From NCBI GenBank assembly GCA_025359705.1, contig JANYFS010000288.1, forward strand, positions 1-5,283: 5,283 nt of DNA, read 5' to 3'. Position numbers and translations under genes: made by a program. A model generated the notes under the pieces. The model did not search any database and was not told the DNA's origin. It saw nothing but the letters and a program-made list of their open reading frames with translations. This DNA is from Deinococcales bacterium. Its GTDB lineage: Bacteria; Deinococcota; Deinococci; Deinococcales; Deinococcaceae. The stretch's first letter is position 1. Each line of letters starts with the position of its first letter. Positions 1 to 5,150 of the stretch are shown in pieces.

Positions 1-878
1 GCCCAAACAATATCCAAATTGTATTTGCCTGCCTCGATTTGAATGCGAAAGCCCAATCCCACCCCTGTAGTTCCAAAAAACTCACCGACAATGGCACTGA
101 TCATAGCGAGGGTACTGGCGATTTTCAGGGCATTGAATAAAAAGGGTAAGGCGCTGGGAATTCGGAGTTTGCTAAAAACCTGCGCCTCACTCGAGCCATA
201 ACATTGCATCAGCTCGAGGGCTAAGGGGTTGGCACTTTGCAAACCCCGCACCACCCCCACCACCACAGGAAAAAACACGGTTATGCCCACAATGATCGCC
301 TTGGAAGTCCATTCGAGGCCAAAGGCTTTGACCACCACAGGAGCCAAAGCCACAATCGGAATGCTGGAAAAGGCGCTGGCATAAGGCAATACCCCCCGCT
401 CGAGGAAGCGAAAACGCACCACCAACAGGGCCAGAGCAATTCCTGCAACCACCCCACCAAGGTAGCCCGAAAGTGCCTCGAGCGCAAAGGTGGTGGTGGC
501 ATCGCGCAGCAGCACTTCCCGCACCTCCCAGAGCGTTTGCATCACCCTCGAGGGAGTGGGGATTAGACCCGTGGGAACTGCGTAGCAGCGCAGCATGGCT
601 TCTGCAAAAAGCAATCCCAGCACTAGGGTTAAAAGTGCAGGAATGAAATTTTTGCTGATTTTGGCAATACGACCCAAACCATAAACCGCCACCGCGCTCG
701 AGAGCCAAATCCAAATCGGGGAAATAGACACACTTGGCTCGAGGGGGGTCGGTTCTGCATTCCACATTTTTGAGATGATCCAAAGCAAAGCAGCACTTCC
801 CACTCCATAAAAAAGCCAACCCAGCACGCTCGAGGGTAGGGTTTTGGAGGTTAGGTTTTGGGTTTGAAGGTTTTGCAT
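1..878 (-). CDS. ABC transporter permease, second of a pair (3' end cut off by window edge)
   Basis: Membrane subunit of an ABC importer of the nitrate/sulfonate/taurine (NrtB/SsuC/TauC, BPD_transp_1) type. 292 codons are visible and the gene runs off the left edge. Hydrophobic segments lie near residues 18-36, 54-68 and 78-97, an extra N-terminal portion ahead of the usual core. The core begins near 127 (ATTTFALEALSGY). The cytoplasmic EAA-like loop that docks on the ATPase is at about 223-242 (ELMQCYGSSEAQVFSKLRIP), followed by PFLFNALKIAS and a hydrophobic helix to GEFFGTTGVG. ATG at 878 is chosen because AAGGA (886-890) sits 7 nt upstream, overlapping the TAA stop of the preceding permease; the gap between the genes is only 10 nt. 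It shares the core pattern with the neighbouring permease but is clearly divergent, so a heterodimeric channel is likely. The substrate is unknown from sequence; the hydantoinase context suggests a pyrimidine or hydantoin-like compound. Confidence 0.9.
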   Translation of the reverse strand, partial: MQNLQTQNLTSKTLPSSVLGWLFYGVGSAALLWIISKMWNAEPTPLEPSVSISPIWIWLSSAVAVYGLGRIAKISKNFIPALLTLVLGLLFAEAMLRCYAVPTGLIPTPSRVMQTLWEVREVLLRDATTTFALEALSGYLGGVVAGIALALLVVRFRFLERGVLPYASAFSSIPIVALAPVVVKAFGLEWTSKAIIVGITVFFPVVVGVVRGLQSANPLALELMQCYGSSEAQVFSKLRIPSALPFLFNALKIASTLAMISAIVGEFFGTTGVGLGFRIQIEAGKYNLDIVW

Positions 879-888
879 GTGGGGTTCC

Positions 889-1767
889 TTACCCTTTCCG
901 CTGCCACGGAGTCAAAACCCGCTCGAGCCAGTTGATCAACGCCACCAGCACAATGCCCAGCACCGCTCCATAAATCATAATCACCCACAGGGCCACCCCG
1001 TCGGATGCCCTCGAGTTTTCGGCAAGCATTTTGCCCAACCCGCTAAAACTGATGCTGCTGATTTCCGCCACAATCGAACCGACCAAAGCCGCCGCTGCCG
1101 AGACTTTTAGGGCAGTGAACAGATACGGAACCGAAGCGGGAAAGCGCAGTTTGAGGAAAATCTGCACCCTCGAGGCGTGGTAGGTGTTCATCAGATCGAG
1201 GCTGAGCGGGTCGGGGCTGCGAAGACCTTTGGCGAGGCCAATGCAAATGGGGAAAAAGGCGATGAAGGCCGCGATCAGGGCTTTGGGAACCCAGCCTTGC
1301 ACCCCGTATTGACCCAACAGAACCGCCAACATCGGGGCAACGGCGACGATGGGGATGGTTTGCGAAGCCACCAGCCACGGCAAAACCGAGCGCTCGAAGG
1401 CACGGCTCGAGACCAGTAGCACTGCCAAAAGCAACCCCGTAACCGAGGCCAGCAGCAGCCCCAGCAGGGTCTCCCCTGCTGTTACCAGCAGGTTGTACGG
1501 AACCGAAGTCGGCTCGAGGGGCGGAAGGCTCATGTTTTTGAAGCCGTCCCAAAGCTGCATGGGCGCGGGAACCACGGGGTTCCGCATTTGAAAGGCACAC
1601 TCGAGGGCAGTTTTGCATTCCAGCTCGGCCCCGCTCGAGAGGAGTTTTTGGGCGGGGCCATAGTTGGCAAGCAGCATCACAGGCAGGTACAAAATTAGCC
1701 CAATCACGGCGACCACCAGCAAGGGTACGAAAGAATTTGACTTCTTCTCGAGGGTGGGATTGTTCAC
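889..1767 (-). CDS. ABC transporter permease, first of a pair (GTG start)
   Basis: Inner-membrane subunit of the same importer, 292 aa, BPD_transp_1 family. There is one N-terminal membrane helix (about 13-34). A non-membrane segment of about 55 residues follows, carrying two cysteines (C51, C57), and then the core from about residue 93 (LLVTAGETLLGLLL). The EAA-like loop is at about 192-210 (LMNTYHASRVQIFLKLRFP), then PYLFTALKVSAAAALVGSIVAEI; a final helix spans about 259-279 and the tail is basic. A longer reading from an ATG at 1827 would overlap the ATPase gene by 50 nt. I prefer GTG at 1767: AAAGGA (1773-1778) lies 5 nt upstream and the gap to the ATPase stop is 10 nt, mirroring the next junction. 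Assigning the family is safe; the substrate is inferred only from neighbours. Confidence 0.9.
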   Translation of the reverse strand: MNNPTLEKKSNSFVPLLVVAVIGLILYLPVMLLANYGPAQKLLSSGAELECKTALECAFQMRNPVVPAPMQLWDGFKNMSLPPLEPTSVPYNLLVTAGETLLGLLLASVTGLLLAVLLVSSRAFERSVLPWLVASQTIPIVAVAPMLAVLLGQYGVQGWVPKALIAAFIAFFPICIGLAKGLRSPDPLSLDLMNTYHASRVQIFLKLRFPASVPYLFTALKVSAAAALVGSIVAEISSISFSGLGKMLAENSRASDGVALWVIMIYGAVLGIVLVALINWLERVLTPWQRKG

Positions 1768-1772
1768 AGATG

Positions 1773-1778
1773 TCCTTT
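1773..1778 (-). promoter_or_regulatory. Ribosome binding site that fixes the GTG start of the first permease
   Basis: AAAGGA on the minus strand overlaps the last base of the TGA stop region of the ATPase gene and lies 5 nt before GTG 1767. No comparable site precedes the alternative ATG at 1827. The arrangement implies that ribosomes finishing the ATPase can restart on the permease. Confidence 0.7.
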
Positions 1779-2569
1779 CACTGATGTCCACGCCGTAGAC
1801 ATTCACGGATTTCGGTGGAGATTTCAAAAAAGCGGGGCAGCTCGCGGGTGTTTTCGTCTCGAGGTTGGGGTAAATCCACTTCGATAATGCGTTCGATGCG
1901 GCCTGGACGGGCGGTCATCACCACCACTCGAGTGCTGAGAAACACTGCTTCGTCTATGGAGTGGGTTACAAAAATCACGGTTTTGCCGGTTTCGCGCCAC
2001 AAGCGCAACAACTCGAGGTTGAGGTTTTCGCGGGTGATCTCGTCCAGTGCGCCAAAAGGCTCGTCCATAAACAGCAATTTGGGATCGAAGGCCAGCGCCC
2101 GCGCAATGCTGACCCGCTGCTGCATTCCGCCTGAAAGTTGCCACGGGTAATTTTTGGCAAACTTCTCGAGGCCGACCAACCGCAACATTTCCTCGGCGCG
2201 GGCCTTGCGGGTTTGTGCGGGGTAATTCATAATCTCGAGCGGCAACAGTACATTGCTGATTACCGTGCGCCAGTCGTACAGCACAGGTGCTTGAAACACA
2301 TAGCCGTAAGCGCGGTTGGCTCGAGCCACACTGGGGGTCATGCCCCCAATCAAAATCTCGCCACTGGTAGCCGAAACCAAATCCGCCAGCAGCCGCAGCA
2401 GGGTGGTTTTGCCGCAGCCCGAAGGCCCAATCAGCGAGATAAATTCCCCTTGCTGAATCTCGAGGTTGGCTTCTTGTAGCGCGGTGGTCTCCCCTGCGCT
2501 CGAGCGAAAGACCATCCCTACATTTTTTACCGAAACCAAAGAATTTAGGCTCGAGGGATTCTGGCTCAT
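1778..2569 (-). CDS. ABC transporter ATP-binding protein (SsuB/TauB/NrtD type)
   Basis: Cytoplasmic ATPase that powers the two adjacent permeases; 263 aa, normal for this family. All nucleotide-binding motifs are intact: Walker A GPSGCGKT (48-55), Q-loop Q93 (YVFQAP), signature LSGGMQQR (145-152), Walker B LLFMDEP (165-171) with catalytic E170, D-loop GALD (173-176), and switch H203 (VTHSIDEA). The VTHSIDEAVFL and MTARPGRI stretches are typical of nitrate/sulfonate/taurine-type ATPases. The start ATG overlaps the stop of the exporter gene as ATGA (4 nt), and AAAGGG (2578-2583) lies 8 nt upstream, so translation is probably coupled. The permeases follow at once. The family call is secure; the transported compound cannot be read from this subunit. 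Confidence 0.95.
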   Translation of the reverse strand: MSQNPSSLNSLVSVKNVGMVFRSSAGETTALQEANLEIQQGEFISLIGPSGCGKTTLLRLLADLVSATSGEILIGGMTPSVARANRAYGYVFQAPVLYDWRTVISNVLLPLEIMNYPAQTRKARAEEMLRLVGLEKFAKNYPWQLSGGMQQRVSIARALAFDPKLLFMDEPFGALDEITRENLNLELLRLWRETGKTVIFVTHSIDEAVFLSTRVVVMTARPGRIERIIEVDLPQPRDENTRELPRFFEISTEIRECLRRGHQ

Positions 2570-3201
2570 GAAGAATGCCCTTTGGCAGTGCTGGCGGCGG
2601 CAATTCCCAAACCGATGTAAATGCTACCCGACACATACTTTTGCCGTTTCCAAAAGGACGCTTTATGGCGAAGCCAAGGCCCAAGTGTTCCTGCCAGCAG
2701 CGCAAAAATTGAATCGGTGACAAAGGCCATGCCCACAAAGATCAAACCCAAAACCAAAAATTGTAGCGGTACGTGGCCCAATTTAGGATTGACAAACTGG
2801 GGCAAAAAAGCAAAGAAAAACAGCGCTGTTTTGGGGTTCAGCGCCCCAACCAGCAGCCCTTGCCTAAAAATTTTGCCGATGGGCTGAGTTCGCAGCTCGA
2901 GCGGGGCGGCTTCTTTTTTGGACAAAAGCTGTTGCACCCCCAAATAAATCAAATACCCCGCGCCCGCAAATTTGACCAGGTTAAACAACACTGCGCTCGA
3001 GAGCAAAATCGCCGACAGCCCCAAAGCTGCCGCAACCACATGCACCAAAGCCCCAAAATCCACCCCCGCCACACTCGCCAACCCTGCCCGCCGACCTTGG
3101 GCAATGCTACGGGTGACGATATACAACACAGCGGGGCCAGGAACCATCAACAAGGCCAGGCTCGAGACTAGAAAAAGCGGAAGGGTTTCGGTAGGGGGCA
3201 T
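2566..3201 (-). CDS. LysE/RhtB-family amino-acid exporter
   Basis: Small inner-membrane protein of 211 aa, the usual size for the RhtB/LysE superfamily, whose members export amino acids and related metabolites. The N-terminal signature PGPAVLYIVTRSIAQGRRAG (21-40) and the mid-protein LNPKTALFFFAFLPQFV (121-137) are characteristic. Hydrophobic helices lie near 7-29, 42-66, 68-92, 115-136, 147-172 and 187-203. The start is ATG 3201, with GAGGT 6 nt upstream. A longer reading from a TTG at 3243 would translate a short tandem repeat and is rejected. The gene sits between the hydantoinase (44 nt upstream) and the ABC ATPase (4-nt overlap), so it is almost certainly co-transcribed. The exported compound is unknown. 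An amino acid or carbamoyl amino acid released by the hydantoinase pathway is a reasonable guess, not a demonstrated role. Confidence 0.9.
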   Translation of the reverse strand: MPPTETLPLFLVSSLALLMVPGPAVLYIVTRSIAQGRRAGLASVAGVDFGALVHVVAAALGLSAILLSSAVLFNLVKFAGAGYLIYLGVQQLLSKKEAAPLELRTQPIGKIFRQGLLVGALNPKTALFFFAFLPQFVNPKLGHVPLQFLVLGLIFVGMAFVTDSIFALLAGTLGPWLRHKASFWKRQKYVSGSIYIGLGIAAASTAKGHSS

Positions 3202-3207
3202 ATTATT

Positions 3208-3212
3208 ACCTC
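3208..3212 (-). promoter_or_regulatory. Ribosome binding site of the exporter gene, formed by a CTCGAG motif
   Basis: GAGGT on the minus strand lies 6 nt before ATG 3201 and decides this start over the upstream TTG at 3243. The GAG is the right half of a CTCGAG palindrome (3210-3215), so the repeated motif and the ribosome binding site coincide. Confidence 0.7.
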
Positions 3213-3220
3213 GAGGGGAC

Positions 3221-3241
3221 GAATAACGGATAACGAATAAC
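3221..3241. repeat. Three tandem heptamers in the hydantoinase-exporter gap
   Basis: On the plus strand the units read GAATAAC, GGATAAC, GAATAAC; on the minus strand GTTATTC, GTTATCC, GTTATTC. The array fills half of the 44-nt gap between two operon genes. It makes a false N-terminal extension (LFVIRYSS) possible for the exporter. There is no inverted repeat or T-run here, so it is not a terminator. Confidence 0.8.
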
Positions 3242-3245
3242 AATC

Positions 3246-4625
3246 CTAAAAATACATCGGCTTACGCCGCAACAACTTACCCCTCGAGCCGTCCCCTACA
3301 AATTTGCCATCCCGCACTTGAATTTTTCCCCGCACCGTAACAAGGCTGGGCCGTCCGTCGATTTCCCAACCTTCAAATACACTGTTGTCTACATTCATGC
3401 TGTGGGTCTTTGCGGAAATCGTGCCGCGATAACTGGGATCATAGATCACCAAATCGGCATCGGAACCCACTGCAATACAGCCTTTTTGTGGGAATAAACC
3501 AAAAATTTTGGCGGCTTTGGTGCTGGCAGCCTCCACAAAACGGTGCAAGTCCAGTTTCCCCCTCGAGACCCCGTAGGTATACAGCAAATTCACGCGGTCT
3601 TCGATGGCGGGAAGGCCGTTGGGGATGGCGGTGAAGGCATCTGCGCCCAAGGCTTTTTGCTCGAGGTCAAAGGGGCAATGGTCGGTACCGATGGTATCGA
3701 TAAAACCCTGCTCGAGCGCGTCCCAAAGGGGTTTTTGATTGATTTTGTCACGCAGCGGTGGAGACATCACATATTGCGCCCCTGCCACGCCGCCCTGCTC
3801 GGCGTAGGTTTTGTCCAGCAAAAAATGCGGAATTACCGACTCGATAAACAGGGGAATCCCGCGTGTTTTGGCCTGAACCGCCCGCTCGAGCGCCGCCGCA
3901 CAGGACAAATGCACCACATAACCGGTGGCCCCCGTCATCTCGAGGAAGGTGGCAAAGCGGTTGGTTCCTTCGGCCTCGACCTGCACAGGGCGGCTAGCCT
4001 CGTGGTAGGCACTGCTGGTTTTGCCCTGGGCCAGCAAAGATTGCTGCAATTGTCCCACCAGCTCGGCGTTTTCGCAGTGTGCGGTGACAATCACCCCCAG
4101 TTCTTTGGCTAGGGTCAGGGTTTGGTAGAGTTCACCATCATCGACTCCAAAAAAGTTTTTGTAGGACAGAAAAACCTTAAACGAGTTGATGCCGTCCGCC
4201 ACAATTTCCCGCAACTGGCTTTCGGTGGTGTCATCAAATTTTGTCACCGACATATGAAAACTGTAGTCGCAGGCGCTGTTTCCTTCGGCTTTGGACTTCC
4301 ACAGGTTGTAGCCCTCGAGGGTATCGTCGTGGCGGCTGGGGCAGCACATCTCGAGGTAGGTAGTGGTTCCGCCGATCAGCGCGGCAATACTGCCCGTTTG
4401 GTGGGTATCTTTGGCATGGGTCGCCATAAAGGGCAAGAAAATATGGACGTGTGGGTCGATAAAACCAGGAAAAACATATTTTCCTGTGGCATCTACAATT
4501 TCGGTATCCGCAGGAACCTCGAGGGCCACACCAATGCGGGTGATGGTTTGGTTTTCGATGTAGATGTCTGCGGTGTAACGAGCGTCTGCGGTGATGATTT
4601 CGCCGTTTTTGATCAGTAGGGGCAT
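3246..4625 (-). CDS. hydA: Dihydropyrimidinase / D-hydantoinase
   Basis: Cytoplasmic cyclic amidohydrolase that reversibly opens dihydrouracil, dihydrothymine or 5-substituted hydantoins to N-carbamoyl amino acids. It has 459 aa. After a small beta-sandwich part comes the TIM barrel with a full two-metal site: H59 and H61 (GFIDPHVH), the carbamylated lysine K150 (INSFKVFLSY), H183 (TAHCENAE), H239 (VVHLSC) and D315 (GTDHCPF). Substrate-site residues Y155, S288 (MSPPLR) and N336 (IPNGLPAIEDR) are present. The C-terminus returns to the sandwich (GSDADLVIYDP) and ends RRKPMYF. Spacing matches the Thermus D-hydantoinase as I remember it. ATG 4625 is chosen because GAGGT lies 5 nt upstream; a TTG at 4637 overlaps that site and is unlikely. 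It is the first gene of the operon. Allantoinase and dihydroorotase are less likely given Y155, the MSPP segment and the overall spacing. Whether the natural substrate is a pyrimidine or a hydantoin is not decided by sequence. Confidence 0.96.
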   Translation of the reverse strand: MPLLIKNGEIITADARYTADIYIENQTITRIGVALEVPADTEIVDATGKYVFPGFIDPHVHIFLPFMATHAKDTHQTGSIAALIGGTTTYLEMCCPSRHDDTLEGYNLWKSKAEGNSACDYSFHMSVTKFDDTTESQLREIVADGINSFKVFLSYKNFFGVDDGELYQTLTLAKELGVIVTAHCENAELVGQLQQSLLAQGKTSSAYHEASRPVQVEAEGTNRFATFLEMTGATGYVVHLSCAAALERAVQAKTRGIPLFIESVIPHFLLDKTYAEQGGVAGAQYVMSPPLRDKINQKPLWDALEQGFIDTIGTDHCPFDLEQKALGADAFTAIPNGLPAIEDRVNLLYTYGVSRGKLDLHRFVEAASTKAAKIFGLFPQKGCIAVGSDADLVIYDPSYRGTISAKTHSMNVDNSVFEGWEIDGRPSLVTVRGKIQVRDGKFVGDGSRGKLLRRKPMYF

Positions 4626-4630
4626 GGTGT

Positions 4631-4635
4631 ACCTC
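4631..4635 (-). promoter_or_regulatory. Ribosome binding site of the hydantoinase gene
   Basis: GAGGT lies 5 nt before ATG 4625. It belongs to CTTGAGGT, one base away from the CTCGAG repeat, and decides ATG 4625 over the in-frame TTG at 4637 that overlaps it. Confidence 0.7.
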
Positions 4636-4656
4636 AAGTGTTGCTTAAGTGTTGCT
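4636..4656. repeat. Tandem 10-mer AAGTGTTGCT in the hydantoinase leader
   Basis: AAGTGTTGCT occurs at 4636-4645 and again at 4647-4656, an 11-bp period or about one helical turn, directly upstream of the hydantoinase ribosome binding site. The 8-base core AAGTGTTG recurs at 5144-5151. It could be an operator or chance duplication; nothing here identifies a regulator. Confidence 0.6.
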
Positions 4657-4686
4657 CGAGTGGGTGCAGCAAAACAGATTTAAAGG

Positions 4687-4716
4687 ATTCTACGCCAACT
4701 TTGGCTCAAAAACCAA
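4687..4716 (-). promoter_or_regulatory. Weak candidate promoter close to the hydantoinase gene
   Basis: On the minus strand TTGGTT (4711-4716) and TAGAAT (4687-4692) are separated by 18 nt. The -10 resembles TATAAT at five of six positions; the -35 shares only TTG. Initiation here would give a leader of roughly 55 nt. It is plausible by position and weak by sequence. Confidence 0.3.
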
Positions 4717-4768
4717 GAATTCGCTCGAGCTATCTACAGCTCCATTGGGCCAAGATTCCGCTCGAGCT
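4713..4768. repeat. Pair of short direct repeats around CTCGAG
   Basis: Two 19-nt copies, 4713-4731 and 4750-4768, match at 17 of 19 positions (CCAAGA..., ending CGCTCGAGCT). They are 37 nt apart. This is local duplication that includes the CTCGAG motif and its flanks; no function is evident. Confidence 0.55.
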
Positions 4769-4803
4769 GCTGCTTTTTACTTGGCAATGCTCCAAGAAAT
4801 TCG

Positions 4804-4833
4804 CGCAGTTTCCCAACGCTTTCAAAAACTGCG
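4804..4833. repeat. Inverted repeat CGCAGTTT...AAACTGCG
   Basis: A perfect 8-bp stem (4804-4811 with 4826-4833) encloses a 14-nt loop within the hydantoinase leader. It lacks a T-run on either side, so it is not a typical terminator. It could be a leader hairpin or a protein-binding dyad. Confidence 0.4.
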
Positions 4834-4850
4834 TGACCCTGTGCTTTTTT

Positions 4851-4901
4851 CCCTCGAGCTGGATTGTTTGAGGGAAAGGTTTTTGTGTGGCCCTTGAGGG
4901 G
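4851..4901. repeat. 51-bp direct repeat, copy 1
   Basis: Aligned without gaps to 5019-5069, the two copies agree at about 44 of 51 positions and are offset by 168 bp. This copy begins with CTCGAGCTGGATTG and ends CCCTTGAGGGG. The copies share a CTCGAG at one end; at the other end this copy has CTTGAG where the second has CTCGAG. This copy lacks the partner arm needed to form the terminator hairpin seen in copy 2. Confidence 0.75.
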
Positions 4902-4991
4902 GAGAGGTGCAAAAGTAAGGTGGCTCGAGGGGCAGGGTTTGACCCGTGAAGAAATTAAAAACCTCTTGTCGGACGGTGACGTGTGAAAATA

Positions 4992-5033
4992 AACCCAGCT
5001 CGAGCGTGTAGGCAAAAGCGCTCGAGCTGGGTT
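4992..5033 (-). terminator. Perfect 15-bp hairpin, terminator-like in both directions, stronger leftward
   Basis: Arms AACCCAGCTCGAGCG (4992-5006) and CGCTCGAGCTGGGTT (5019-5033) pair perfectly around a 12-nt loop. Read on the minus strand, the second arm runs into GGGTTTATTTTC, a good T-tract. On the plus strand the tail GGGTTGTTTGTG is poorer. Each arm contains a full CTCGAG. It lies downstream of the candidate promoter at 5106-5133 and about 370 nt upstream of the hydantoinase, so it may end a short RNA, protect the operon from read-through, or act as an attenuator. Which of these applies cannot be decided here. Confidence 0.7.
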
Positions 5034-5069
5034 GTTTGTGAGAACGGTTTTTGGGTGGCCCTCGAGGGG
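5019..5069. repeat. 51-bp direct repeat, copy 2
   Basis: Second copy of the element at 4851-4901, at about 44 of 51 identical positions without gaps. Its left end is the right arm of the terminator hairpin and its right end contains CCCTCGAGGG, a 10-bp palindrome. Because the hairpin needs sequence outside the repeat, the stem was probably built around, or lost from, one copy. Confidence 0.75.
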
Positions 5070-5105
5070 TATTCGAAGTATGAAAAATCGAATTTTTTTT
5101 GCTAA

Positions 5106-5133
5106 AATATAAAAAACACATTTTCTAGGCCAA
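5106..5133 (-). promoter_or_regulatory. Candidate leftward promoter
   Basis: On the minus strand TTGGCC (5128-5133) and TATATT (5106-5111) are 16 nt apart, in strongly AT-rich DNA. The -10 matches TATAAT at five of six positions and the -35 matches TTGACA at four of six. Transcription would start near 5099 and meet the hairpin at 5033-4992 after about 65-105 nt. It is the best sigma-70-type match I see in the leader, but spacing is on the short side. Confidence 0.4.
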
Positions 5134-5150
5134 TAGCCTTCTAAAGTGTT
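5115..5150. repeat. Imperfect inverted repeat overlapping the candidate promoter
   Basis: Left arm 5115-5130 and right arm 5136-5150 pair over 5, 3 and 4 bp, with one bulge and a 3x3 internal loop, around CAATA. It covers the -35 element and most of the spacer of the candidate promoter at 5106-5133, so it might be an operator. The imperfect pairing makes chance possible. Confidence 0.35.

Larger units (their letters stand above)
4649..4986 (+). pseudogene. Doubtful rightward small gene or gene remnant, possibly frameshifted
   Basis: An open frame from GTG 4649 to the TGA ending at 4897 encodes 82 residues. Part of it looks protein-like: a helical, charged stretch containing ARAAAFYLAMLQEIRAVSQR and LRDPVLFSLELDCLRERF. 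One frame over, from about 4837 to the TGA at 4984-4986, a second protein-like tail reads WLEGQGLTREEIKNLLSDGD. The two could be one gene broken by slippage near the T-run at 4880-4884. Against this, there is no ribosome binding site before the GTG, which lies only 24 bases from the divergent hydantoinase start. Codon third positions show no clear bias, part of the frame lies inside a duplicated 51-bp repeat, and I recognise no family. I treat it as a possible relic, not a gene. Confidence 0.2.

Noticed and set aside
187..819. Long alternative minus-strand frame of 210 codons inside the left permease
   Set aside because: It is glycine-, cysteine- and histidine-rich, and overlaps a frame that shows clear permease motifs and membrane helices. 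It is a shadow frame.
1824..2738. 304-codon alternative minus-strand frame over the ATPase and exporter end
   Set aside because: The overlapping ATPase frame carries every ABC motif. This frame has none and begins inside the exporter gene.
5071..5100. ATTCGA...TCGAAT followed by eight T residues as a rightward terminator
   Set aside because: The stem is only 6 bp and AT-rich, and no rightward gene ends just before it.
4983..5105. Plus-strand 40-codon frame from GTG 4983, containing a readable VALEGYSKYEKSNFFC tail
   Set aside because: No ribosome binding site, and it lies across the terminator hairpin and the 51-bp repeat. The parallel frame in the other repeat copy has a stop codon. DNA-level structure explains it better.
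4822..5121. Minus-strand 99-codon frame with an apparent internal protein repeat
   Set aside because: The protein repeat is simply the 51-bp DNA repeat translated. The composition is unlike a folded protein, and no start signal is visible.
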